A DNA stretch of 41,141 bases from Serendipita indica DSM 11827 (Eukaryota > Basidiomycota > Agaricomycetes > Sebacinales > Serendipitaceae), in the NCBI GenBank assembly GCA_910890315.1, contig CAJVGD010000055.1, forward strand, positions 1 to 41,141. Direction: 5' to 3'. The notes beneath the pieces are model-generated. The model made no database searches. It saw nothing but the letters and a program-made list of their open reading frames with translations, and was not told where the DNA came from. Shown here in pieces: positions 25,469 to 36,080 of this stretch; the stretch's first letter is position 1, and the number at the start of each line of letters is the position of its first letter. A program made the translations under genes and the position numbers.

Positions 25469-26523
25469 ATGTCCGAACAATTCAAGAAGAAGCTCATCAT
25501 CAGAGCCTCGTGAGTAAACTATCATACATTCCACAATCTCGTCTTTGACCGGTCTTGACAGTGGTCTCGCCAAAGGTGGAACCCTTCTCCTGACCTTCAA
25601 GCCCCTTGAAGATATCGGCACCAAGCAGCAGAAGATCGCCTGGAAGTGAGCCGAATTCTAGCTACGTATTTTCTTGACACTAACACTGCTCCATAGAGTC
25701 ATTCCGTTCGCAACCAACAGTTTGTCATTCTAATCGACTTTGAGTTAAATTTTTAATCTTCTGTTCTAGCCAACAAGAAGGCTCAAGCTGAATACGTGAA
25801 CCAGTAAGTGGTGTTGGTCCCTCTCCAACGGAAGGCTCACCAGGCGTTATAGGCTCGTCTTTATTGGTCCCCAGGTCGATGACGACAACTTGATCAGCCC
25901 ATCAACTTTCGGGAATGTCAACGTACGCTTCACTTACTTTATGTAGCGACTGCGCCTCATCTTGAATAGGTCGGCGGTGCAGTAGACTTTACTTTGGACG
26001 CGGACAAGAACCTCTTGATTAGTGTGAGCAAGTGCGCTCGAATCTATCGACAGAGAGACTTATATGCGAAACTAGGACTCCGATAAAAACAAGAAGCCCG
26101 GCTTTATTGTTGCCACGAATAGCACAGGAAAGGTCCAAGATGTTGCCATCGGTTCGTTGTTCCCCATGCACATCCTCAGGGATTGACACTTTTGTGGAAA
26201 TTAGGTCTCCAACCTAACCCGAAGAAAGATCCCGAAGCAATCTTGTACTTCCCCAAAGTCGGGTGTGTTTTCTTGCCATTGAGTTCCTCGAATTTCGATC
26301 TAACGGGAATACTAGTAATACTTCGATGGTTGTTGCCAAGTACCATCCTATCCTTCGCGCCTACATGACTTCAGACTACCAGGAGACTGAAGTCATCTCG
26401 GGTGAGATACAGACGGGTATGATCTGGGAGAGGGACCTCGCTCAGCTTGATGACACTACGAACTGGCGACTTAACTACAACGGCAGCACAGGCCAGTACA
26501 GCCTTACGCCTGAAGAGGATTAG
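25469..26523 (+). CDS. U3: unrecognised small-protein family member
   Basis: This is the clearest copy of the family. Start MSEQFKKKLIIRAS; then GLAKGGTLLLTFKPLEDIG, KIAWK, VIPFATN, KKAQAEYVNQ, FIGPQVDDDNLISPS, VGGAVDFTLDADKN, KPGFIVATNSTGK, QDVAIGLQPNPKKDPEA and LYFPKVG. The last exon reads MVVAKYHPILRAYMTSDY, ETEVISGEIQTGMIWERD, NWRLNYNGSTGQYSL and ends TPEED. Nine exons follow the U1 pattern, all GT-AG. There is no secretion signal. Its best relative in the window is U5, 12 kb away on the other strand, closer than its neighbours U2 and U4. Function unknown. Confidence 0.78.
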
Positions 26524-27396
26524 TAAATGCATTGTAATATCCTTGCAACATGATCCGTCCCCTAATTGGTGACTTTTTGAGGTCTAGGCTGCGCAACGAA
26601 AGTCGAGATTATGAGGGGTCATAAGCTACGAACGGTGAGTGCGTGCATACACCTGGGAGAAATAAACACGTAGCGATACTAAAATGCGTCTGTTCGTCGT
26701 AAGGGTGGTGAAAGGTGGTACCAGTTGGTCGATTCACTATCAAGTCTCCGAAGAATAAAATGAGAAAGTTAGATTATTGGGGAGAGAGGTTTAAAGGACC
26801 ACCGCCAGCGCGCCGCCAGTATGTGCCCTTCAGAGCACCGAGATAGTGGTCGAAAAGCATATAATGCTAGTATTAAATAGGAGTATACCACGCCCACAGA
26901 CACTAATGCAACGAAATCTAACAGATTTGAAGTACAATACCATTATCTTTATACTCGAAAGATGCCGCCAAGCACCCTGTCTGGAGCTACTTCTACGAAA
27001 ATGGCGTATCCATTGTATTTGCTGAAGATTTTGAGGCCCGGAGAATCGAAAACTCCGAAGGCTGCATGAAGCGTGCGTGTCCGCCACTAATAGCGCTTGT
27101 CACCTGACCGCTCCATTATCCTATTTCGCTCGGATATTCATCCTTAGTCCCAAATTCTATTTAAGACAGCCTGTACATGTACGCACCGTTTAGCTGGTCT
27201 TCCTGGATATTCTTCCAGACCGTCGAGTCTCTCCCTCGCTCTGTTCTAAATTCCTTGTCTGGCTTGGTCTCTCGGTCTCTCGACGATTCCCGCACAGGTA
27301 ATCATTTGGAACCTATGAATGGCATAAGCGAAAGTGCCACTGATGTCGTGTCTCTCTAGCCGTCACAAGTTTGCCTCCCTTGCTAATTTAGTTCTT
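26524..27396. other. Intergenic between U3 and U4
   Basis: About 870 bp with short frames only. Nothing recognised. Confidence 0.35.
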
Positions 27397-28445
27397 ATGT
27401 CCACATACAGGAGAAAGCTCATTTTCCGCACTTCGTGAATACATCTCTTTCCATTATTTCTTATTGACTGAACTCGACAGTGGCCTCGCCAAGGGTGGAT
27501 ATCTTCTCTTCACCTTCAAACCTCTCAAAGATCTTGATTCCAAGGAGAAGCCAGTCGCCTGGAAGTGAGTAAAGTCAAATTCACGTGGCCATCTGATCGC
27601 TGAGGAATGGATCTAGAGTCATTTCGTTTCCCAAAGATGGTTCGTTATTCCAGGTGACTGGTAGATATATTTGTTCACCGCTAGACTAGTCAGAATGACG
27701 GCCGAGATCGAATACATAAACAAGTCACCGGCAGCTGACTCAGTGACCGGAATCCGCAAGCCCGTCCCTACCAATGTTCAAATCGGCGAGGAGAATTCGA
27801 TCAATAAAGCAAAGCACGCAAGTGTCGACGTACGTCAACCTTTTTGGGCACCCATGTCTCGCGCTTGACGCCTTGCTGACAATGAACAGACTGGGGGTAC
27901 TGTGGAATCTGCGATGGATTCGGACCAGAACGTGTTAGTCGGCGTGAGTGCTACTCTTTTAAGTTCATCCAATGGTCAATTTTGATTAATCTAAGCGATA
28001 GTTAACCGGCACAAACAAGGATGAGAACGCTGGCTTCACCGCTGCAACGAGCGGCACCGAAAAGCGTCAGGACATGACCCTCGGTATGTTATTCAGCACT
28101 CTTATATAGTCGTTAGGTATAGTGATCATTCTGGGTCAGGTCTCCTTCCAATTCCAAGAAACAATCCGATTCCCCAAACGGAGTACGCGCCTTCATATCT
28201 GCCCCTATCTCTATGCCTGACGATATGATGATAGTAACCCAGCCGTGGTTGTCGCCAAGTATCACCCGATTTTATGCGCCTATATGATCACAGACTATCG
28301 AGAGACAGAACTCATCTCGGGTGAGAGGCGAACGGATATTATCTGGGAGAGGGATCTTTCCCAGCTAGAGGAAGCTACGAGCTGGTATCTTCGTTACGAC
28401 AGTGGATCTGAAACGTACAGCCTCACACCGGACGAAGACTCCTAG
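27397..28445 (+). CDS. U4: divergent member of the unrecognised small-protein family
   Basis: Start MSTYRRKLIFRTS, then GLAKGGYLLFTFKPLKD, VAWK, VISFPKD, AEIEYINK. Further on it has TGGTVESAMDSDQNVLVG, ENAGFTAATSGTEK and VVVAKYHPILCAYMITDY, and ends SLTPDEDS. In the middle, where the paralogs have an intron after the VNQ-like codons, the U4 sequence stays open (SPAADSVTGIRKP...) and joins directly to the next exon-like block. An intron therefore appears to have become coding. The acceptor before the AEIEYINK exon lies one AG downstream (GACTAG) of the first candidate; the first would give a stop. The model is otherwise in phase. Function unknown. Confidence 0.68.
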
Positions 28446-29142
28446 ATATACCTGTATCGTCCCCGCAAGGAAATGACTCTTGTTCCAACTGGTGATGTTG
28501 CCCGATACAGTATCTAAACAATACCTCTGCAACAAGGTTGAAATGAGGAACGGCCATAGCCTACGAATGATTTGAACACATTGTCATTCCAGAACGACGT
28601 CTACGTATCACAAAAACCATTTCGCACTGCGAGATACGCGCCCGCTCGTTCTACGAGCAGAGCGAGTGAGGGATGGTATCCATTTGACGAGTGATTCTAC
28701 GCCGAGTCTACGAAGCAGCAAAAAAAAAAAGGGGGGGTGGAGCCGTTGAGAGTAAGAGAGAGAGAGGGAGAGAGGGTATGAGACGACGACGCGTCGACGC
28801 GCCGCCGAGCAATGATTGCGTGTGTGCTCGTTTAGAACACCAAGAAACAAGTCGCGAGTCGTTACCGACACTCGGTGCCGATAGACTGCGCACGAAAGAG
28901 AACCAGGTTCAGTATATCAGGGAGTAGAGTAGGATCGTCGACGGTCATGAGTCGTCACGAAGCCTGGAGAGAAGGGGAGGGAAGGGGGTAGACGCGGGTT
29001 GCAAACGAGCGTGCGTATGGACACCAAGGTCCATTTCCAAAAAGAGTGAATAAACGTTGGTAAGTAGGCTTGTATCACCAAGAAAAGTTGGAATCATTCT
29101 TGTCGTTGAGTTCTTCCATTTGTCAGAGAAAGCAGATGGCGC
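28446..29142. other. Intergenic with low-complexity DNA
   Basis: This contains a run of about 10 A followed by 7 G at about 28721-28737 and a GA-rich tract at about 28755-28777. It otherwise holds the 3' flanks of U4 and the WSC gene. No gene is supported. Confidence 0.5.
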
Positions 29143-31488
29143 TTAGTTGGCCTCGACGTCGAGCGAAGCTCGTTGGCGTCCATGAAGTAAATGGCGACGA
29201 CGATGGACATTGGAGCGCTTGGCCGACGAGATATTTCGCTTGACGACCTCGTCCTTGACCTCGCGTTCGACGACCTCGACCTCTTCTCTCGCCACAATCT
29301 CTACATCCTCCATCAATCCATCACGTCGAATACGACGCATATCACGCGCATAAACGCTCATACGCGCCGCGCCACCGCACATTAGGTTCGCGTCTCCCTT
29401 GCACTTGAAATTGCACTCTTCGTCCTTTTTCAAGATTGCACCTCCTCTCATTGAATTTCCGCAATAGCATTCGCCACCATATTCGGTCGCCGCCATGAAG
29501 AATCCCTTGGAGGCGCATCGTTCGGTACAGAGCGCGGGCGTCATCTTATCGCTATTCCATTGTCCAGCGCCATCAAGTGTACGATATGGCCATACTTGGT
29601 CGAAATAGCATCCGCGGTAAAACCAGCCCTGTGGCGCACCGTGAGAACGTGGGTCCGGGACGGAGCCCGTGGGAGTTGACGACGGAGCGGAGGAAGAGCT
29701 GGACTGGGTGGAGGAAGAGCTTGACTGGACAGATGAAGAGGAACTTGACGTGGCGACAGAGGAGCTGGACGACGAAGAGGCGGTGCTGGAAGTGCTCGAC
29801 GAGGAAGAGACAGGGTTGGTACCCTCTGGAGCGGACACAGATGCCGTCGGTGGGGTGCTGGTAGCGGCTGGAACAGTCGCGCTAGAGCTAGAGGCCCGAG
29901 TGCTCGAACTGGAGACACGGGTGCTCGAGCTAGACGAAGGGGTTGTATTCTTGTTGGGGTTGTACTTGTAAACGCTGAGCATTCCACCGTTACCACAAAT
30001 CTCGGTCCGATCTCCTGCGCACGGCTGAGAGCAACTTCCGCGCAAATTAGCCCTCGATTCGTCAAAACTAGAACCACACCAGCACTCGACACCCCACTGG
30101 GCACCAGCGTAGGTGTATCCATTATTATGGCATAGATTCCCGCACATCTCAATCGTCATTGCCGGGTCGGAGAACTTTCTGGGCAAGAGACGGTTGTTGA
30201 GGTCGTCCTTGGCGCATCCTACTGGATCCCAAAAGGGAACATCCTTTTTCTCAAAGCCAACTTGATCGAGGCTGAGGATAGAGGGAACGGTTGGGCACGC
30301 TTGGGGCGAGGCACGTCCAGGACCATAGGTGACGGGGTTGCATCCTGGGAGGGCGGGGAGCCAGCCGAGTGTGTTTTCAGCGACACGTGTTGGGTTGATG
30401 CAGTCCTTCATGAGAGAGTCGTCTTGCAGTTCAAGGTCTCCGGCGCAATCTTCGATTCTTCCAGAGTCTTGAGTGCATTTGTCGAGCGCACGTTGCAAAG
30501 CGGCAATATCCCATCCGTTGAGGAAATCTAGAACGGATGTGAGCTTATCGTTCCCCAGGAGAGATATAAAAAGACGAACCACCATGGAAGCCATAGCCGG
30601 TTGGGTCGCCCATCGAGAGGACGAATGGATGGGATCCGTCTGGCTTCCACCACATGTTCTTCCAGTCGTTGACATTCCAGATAATCTCGTAAAAGATGGA
30701 GACCAAACGGACAGGGTGCGTGGCCGGGCAGTCGCCGCTGTTCATGCCGCTCGGATAAGCCATGTGCGATTTATGATCCTTTGAATCGAGATTGACACCA
30801 TCCCAACAGCTCGGGAAAAAGAGTTGAGTCCTGAGACCGTCGGGGCAGTTGCGATTCGGAATCATTGGTGTCTCGGGAGAATCTCCTTTGTAGTTTAGAC
30901 AGACGTGCGACACGGCCTTTTGACTGAGCGAAGTCGGGTCGTAGGAACGGAGAAAAGGGTCGCCTGCGAGCATGCGAAAGCCTGCTGGAAAGGCCTGGAC
31001 GGGCTTCTTGTCACTGCCCGTTCGCTGGAGGTAGTAGACGGTCATGCCTCCGTTTTGCTCGACTCGGTGAAAGGAGCCGTTCTGGGCTTGATAGAAGAGC
31101 GTTGGGGTCCAATAGTTTGATCGGTCTTGGGTAGCCTAGACGTGGTTTTAGTCGACGGGTTCGGAAAAGAAAAGAAAAAGGCAGACGCGCCTTGCAAGAG
31201 GTGCACTCCGAGCGTCTGGCATCTTCATACGTCTGGGTAAAATTAAAGTTAGATCCGCCCATAATTGTGTGCAGATGACCAGATATGGCTCCAGGATTGA
31301 CGATGCTGCAGAGTCGAGTTGTCAGCCACAAGGGTCGAACGGCCGAAGAGGGACGGAGGGTAGACGCACGGGTCACTGCGCTCGACGACGACGGGCTGCG
31401 AGCATGGCATGCGGAAAAAGGCATGGACAGAGGGGACAAGCGTCGCAAGAGCTGCCGCCGAGAGGGCGACAAACGAGTTTGCCAGCAT
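29143..31488 (-). CDS. Secreted DUF1996 protein with two WSC domains
   Basis: Four exons, 31488-31370, 31305-31191, 31135-30583 and 30527-29143, give 723 residues in frame. The start at 31488 gives a clean signal peptide (MLANSFVALSAAALATLVPS, cleavage near VHA). The upstream ATG at 31563 would bury it. A DUF1996 domain follows (FFRMPCSQPVVVERSDPIV, HTIMGGSNF, C-SC, FPSCWDGVNLD, HKSHMAYP). Next comes a first WSC domain (MTIEMCGNLC, WGVECWCGSSF, CAGDRTEICGNGGMLSVY), a Ser/Thr-rich stalk likely to be O-mannosylated, and a second WSC domain (WFYRGCYFD, MTPALCTERC, YGGECYCGNS, GGAARMSVY). The C-terminal tail of about 60 residues is charged. Intron 2 uses a GC donor (AAG|GCGCGT). WSC domains bind carbohydrate, so a cell-wall or extracellular role is likely; no catalytic activity is established for DUF1996. 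No GPI signal or transmembrane segment is seen at the end. Confidence 0.88.
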
Positions 31489-32376
31489 TATTGAGGAAAA
31501 TGAGCGGATTGGAAGAAACGAAGGGAGATGCGCTCGAGGAGCGACTTTGGTACAAGAGAGCAAACGGAGAGGAGAGACGTGGAAGAGGACAAGAATAAGG
31601 ACTATTTGTTTGGGCGCGTGCGTCGGAGAGGCTCACCGGTCAGGCACGGGGGACACCAAATATTCCCATAACCAAGACTCTTAGTCGAAATGAGCCCCTA
31701 GGTACCCTTTGGATTCTCGCGCCACATCTCAGGGCCATTTCATGTGAATATTTGATGCAAATATCCCAGACTGACGACCACACTCAGCCACCAGGACCAA
31801 CAGCTGCCGGGGCGCCGCCGTACATCTCGGACTATCAGCAATATCAGCCTAGTGTCAGGAACGTCGGTAGCCATGTCATCTAGCTCGTCAGTCGGTCCAC
31901 GTCCTCGTCTGCTTCCTAGCAACGTCCTGTAGCCTACTTGATTTTCGCTCAAATCATCATCTTTTTCTGCCGTTTATGCCCAGATCCGCTTGAAGCTGAC
32001 CGCTATGGGTTCCGCTGAGGATGGCAACGTCGAATTGACCTACTGTGGTGAGATCAAAATCTTGTCACTGTTACCCGTTTATCTCAAGGGAATCTTCACT
32101 CTATTTTCAGTGAGATATTTTTATCCAGTTTATGAAAGATCTTCTTTTCCCCACCCCTCGTAGACTAGTGACCTTCCGTCTCAGTTTGGGAAATATTATA
32201 AACAATAGAGTACCGTAGAGTATTCGCAAACATTCAGGGACTTTTCATGATATCCAATCAGACATTGTCGGCTCACCAACCGCACGAGTATGGCATATTC
32301 GTTGCTATTTGATGTAGGACATAGACATGAAGAGTACGCCATACCAAGAAACCTCGAAGCCCACTCGACAAGTCGA
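31489..32376. other. Intergenic with an exon-like fragment
   Basis: This is the 5' flank of the WSC gene and the 3' flank of RPS13. At about 31982-32049 a good acceptor (TTTATGCCCAG) is followed by an open block that reads IRLKLTAMGSAEDGNVELTY, then a GTGAGA donor. I cannot attach it to other exons. A short frame at about 31753-31881 (MQISQTDDHTQPPGP) might belong with it. Confidence 0.25.
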
Positions 32377-32934
32377 TTATGCAACGAGCGTGCTGGCCGT
32401 CGCAGCCTCGTACTTGAATGTCGGGGCAATCTTTTGCTTCGACTTGTAGTACCTCGCCAGACGGTGGATACGCGACTCGATGAGAATCAGACGAAACTTG
32501 GAGTCTTTGTCTTTTCGGTTGACCTCGAGATGTTTGCGAACGGCCACTGCCTTTTTGATGAGATGCCACAGGTCCTCTGGGATAGACGGTGCGAGACCTG
32601 AATAATGGGTAAATATATGACCAAATGAATGCATATAGATGAAAATGACATACCCTGCGACTTGAGTATTCTCAGAATCTTGTTACCAGTCACGAATCGG
32701 ACTTGGGGATACCGTGCGAGTCACGGAGGGTAACACCGATTTGCGAGGAGTAAGACCCTTTCTTGCGAGCTTTCCGATGTGGTCGACGACATCGGCTGGC
32801 GACGTCTTGAGCCAAGTTGGTGGTGCGCGACGATAGGGGAGGCAGACGAGGCTATATGGATATATTATGAGTGGTATAGTGATAATAGCATTGTAGCATA
32901 CCAACACTTTGCCGGGAGCGTGCATACGACCCAT
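32377..32934 (-). CDS. RPS13: 40S ribosomal protein S13 (uS15)
   Basis: This is a component of the small ribosomal subunit. Exons lie at about 32934-32905, 32851-32654 and 32597-32377. Diagnostic stretches are the start [102 protein letters not shown] and the C-terminus [11 protein letters not shown], a near-complete match to the eukaryotic family. Exon 2 needs about three single-base additions in C runs to hold the frame (within LPYRR, after GLTP and before VRFVTG). This is almost certainly sequence error, given the strong conservation. The first donor is unclear (GTGTTG or GTATGC). The gene is divergent to RPS6, with 336 bp between the start codons. Confidence 0.93.
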
Positions 32935-33270
32935 GGTTGATCTGCCCAAGAGGATACGATGAGCCAGCGGTCGTCTATGGCAGTCTATACGCACGAATAA
33001 TCCTCTGTAGACTAGAAAATATCCAAGTTTTGATTTGTGTGGATTCTTGTCTGGGACAAAAAGGTCGACGCCAATAAGGTTTTGCGGCCAAACAAACGGC
33101 CCAAACCCTCACCCAGACTTTGGACTTTGACTGCATCCATCGCGTCGTTGGAATCTACGTCGTTGGGAATTCTCTGCGGTCCCGTCTTGTAATCGGTGAG
33201 CTCGTCGTGGCGATATGACAACGAGACGAGCTGATCATGCGTCGGTTGTCGTTGGTTGCGTCGACAGAAA
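32935..33270. promoter_or_regulatory. Shared promoter region of RPS13 and RPS6
   Basis: These 336 bp separate the two divergent start codons. It holds a CCAAT-like gccaataagg near 33070, an AAACCCT element near 33103 resembling the telomere-like boxes of ribosomal protein promoters, and repeated cgtcgttgg words near 33145-33260. There is no clear TATA box. Co-regulation of the two genes is inferred from the layout. Confidence 0.6.
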
Positions 33271-34228
33271 ATGAAGTTTAACATTGCAAGTGCGTCTTAT
33301 TTCTCTTATTCTTTGGAAAATACATTTGCTCATAATCGACATCAGACCCGGCCACGGGTGAACAAAAGACCATTGACCTCGACGACGAGCGTCGCTTGTG
33401 AGTTACTTGTATAGGATATAAAGTATCCACCTAACACTTTTTTTGCTAGCCGTCACTTTTACGAAAAGCGCATCTCGCAAGAGGTTCCAGGCGACCCGCT
33501 CGGAGACGAATGGAAGGGCTACATCTTCCGTATCACCGGTGGAAACGACAAGCAAGGTTTCCCAATGAAACAAGGCGTCCTCCTCCCATACCGTGTCCGC
33601 CTTCTCTCGCCGACGGTCACTGTGCTACCGACCCCGACGAACGGGTGAACGCAAGCGCAAGAGTGTCCGTGGCTGCATCGTCGGTCCGGATATCGCCGTT
33701 CTTTCTTTGGTCATTGTCAAGCAGGGCGAGCAGCCAATTCCCGGTCTCACCGAAAACGTCCTCCCCAAGCGTCTCGGTCCCAAGCGAGCGACCAAGATTC
33801 GCAAATTCTTCAACTTGAGCAAAGAGGATGACGTTCGCAAGTTTGTCATTCGTCGCGAGGTCAAGAGCAAGAAGAAGGAAGACGCAAAGCCGTATACCAA
33901 GGCGTATGTTCTCTCCGTACATCTCGTCTAGACGAAATATAACATTCTATTAGTCCCAAGATTCAGCGTCTCGTCACTCCCATCCGTCTCCAGCGACGCC
34001 GTCACCTCCGCTCGCTCAAGAACCGAAGACTCGCTGCTCAGAAAAACGAAAAGAAGGAGTACGAGTACGTGTGTTCGACATATCCCATAAACTATGTTTG
34101 ACCATCCCAAAGGGCACTCCTTGCCAAGCGTCGCGACGAGAAGAAGCAGAAAATCGCTGCCATCAAGGCCGCCCACAAGAAGTCCGTCTCTCTCTTACGC
34201 TGCCTAATCATTTCTCAGAGCTGCATAA
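33271..34228 (+). CDS. RPS6: 40S ribosomal protein S6 (eS6)
   Basis: This is a small-subunit ribosomal protein and in many eukaryotes a target of S6 kinase. Exons are 33271-33289, 33346-33397, 33450-33903, 33954-34064 and 34113-34182, with a probable last mini-exon ending at 34228 after a 37-nt intron (K-A-A-stop). Diagnostic stretches are [120 protein letters not shown] and [15 protein letters not shown]. Around 33607-33633, at the LADGH-CYRP junction, two single-base losses shift the frame. The flanking match is excellent, so these look like sequencing errors. The fungal protein has a shorter tail than animal S6; no clear RRxSS phosphorylation site is seen before the stop. Confidence 0.95.
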
Positions 34229-36033
34229 TTCTTCCCACTTCTCTTTGCGCGTGCTTTGCCTTGGAGCCGCTTTCGAGATGGAGGCGACTCGTGCAGTCGG
34301 CGTCTTCTTGTCCACGGTACTCTGTAGAGGTTCGACGCGTTGTGTTCTTGATAGTTATGGAATGCCGAACCCTATGCGACCAAATTTGCGGCGTTGAGAA
34401 TCCCCCCTTTTCGCACACAGTTTTCCGCGGCGGGCCGTGGCGGCACGCCCACGTCCGTTGAAATCAAACTTCATCTCACTTTCTACAATTATGAACCCTC
34501 GAGGAGCAGGGTCTCTGTTGGTACGGCACGTCTAAACGCGCCAGTTCTTGGGGACTGTCAACGTGATCTTGATTCATGTGAGAAGGGAAATTACTCAGAC
34601 CCAAGGATGGAGCGGCACTTTGACGTATTCAGCCGGACCGTGACGAGACAAAGATGTCCCCATGATGTCGCAAATCTTCCAGACATTAGGCGAATGTCAT
34701 TTCGAGAAGAATAGGTGCCTGTTTACGCTTGTTTTACATGTGATACTGTCGTCCATAGCTTGGCAGTCTTCTTCGGTTGATATTCGTCAATCGGCGCCAC
34801 GACGACTCCCTCTCCTCACTCTGTGGTGTATTATTTTTATCCTCAGAACGCGTTCATGGGGACTCATCCGCTTCGTAACAGGTGTTTCTGAGGAATCTCC
34901 CTGGTGGATTAGAGCACGAGCGTATAAGTACGGGGTGTGGTGAAACTAGGCTCCTATCGCTGGAGCTAACCTCAACTTTGACAAGGCAAACTGGATGCCG
35001 TAGTCCATGCCGACGTTGAGCTGAGCTGGGTCGAGATGAGATCTCTGAAGATGTATCTATCCGATAAATACACATTCTCTTCAGTTCATGCATGTAAAGC
35101 TGTAGCCCTTGTCCACTCGCTCTTTGAACTCGAACCACGAGGACGTTGAGCGCAAAGCACAAGGAAGACAGCATAAACCACATCTAAAGAGGTGTATATA
35201 GTCAAATAATGCATTATCATGATACAAAGAAATCACACACGTGAGTTTGCTGCCAAGTTCTGCGTCGAAATCTCGCTAACCAGGTTTCACCGTCGTCTAT
35301 CCAAGTCCTCGAATGCAATCAGAATGAATGGCTTCATTTTAAACGGCAATTATACGGCACCTGGTCGAGGCAATGTCCGAGGATAATCAACAACATCTGA
35401 CCCACGAGCGATCCTGTTCAGTCAACTACTCGTTCTCTGAATACAATATTACGCCCTTTCAATACTTCTGAGCTTGGCTCTGGCTCGTATTGTGTTAAAC
35501 GGCCCGCCCACGCACCGACCGGTACGCTGTAGTCCATTATGTGATATTGATCTCGGCGATTGATTTCGAGGCTAGGGATTCTATGATGCGCGGCTCCTCG
35601 TCTTCGCATCTCGCCACGTTTTCTATCCTCCGAGCCTGCCAGTCGGCAGTGCTCGCGCGGCACATCTCAAAGGCAAGACTCTGCTGCTAAGGAGCTTCCA
35701 AGTGAGTAACATGGCGTCCCTCAAATCCAGCCGTACACCCTCGACGTGCGACTCCCTCTCACACGAAATCTTCCAAGTTTTAGGCGACTGGCTCTTGCCA
35801 AGGGTTGCTCGACTGAATTCTCGAGTGGTTGATCACTGTTGAACCGCCCATCATGTGATTCTCAACACGAGCAACTTTCTTCGGTTCATTCTCGTCGTCC
35901 ACAATACGAGGACCTTCGCAGCAGCTTGGCGTGTCATTTCGCTTGTTCGAATAGCGAAGTCCCACATACAAACATCGCAAAGACGTATGGGGACAAACCC
36001 CGAATTTTCAATCGTGCAGACCACTGTGACCCC
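34229..36033. other. Long intergenic region, no supported gene
   Basis: About 1.8 kb between RPS6 and the esterase. A short plus-strand frame at about 35711-35839 reads DSLSHEIFQVLGDWLLP, weakly like an F-box start, but it stops at once. A minus-strand frame at about 34854-35183 begins with a hydrophobic stretch. Neither has enough support to be called a gene. Confidence 0.4.
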
Positions 36034-36039
36034 TATAAA
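36034..36039 (+). promoter_or_regulatory. TATA box of the glucuronoyl esterase
   Basis: CCCTATAAAGAG lies about 42-47 bp before the ATG, giving a very short 5' leader. Confidence 0.6.
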
Positions 36040-36080
36040 GAGTCGTAGCAATGCGAGGCTGATACAGCAGAATATTCACC

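Noticed and set aside
28721-28780. A10-G7 run and GA tract as a possible element terminus
   Set aside because: Simple sequence without target-site duplication or any transposon-like coding nearby.
29541-30152. Long minus-strand open frame inside the WSC gene
   Set aside because: It is a shifted frame of the Ser-rich region, made of Pro/Ala/Leu repeats generated by biased codons.
35711-35839. Possible F-box protein start
   Set aside because: Only about 17 residues look F-box-like, and the frame stops without a splice donor.
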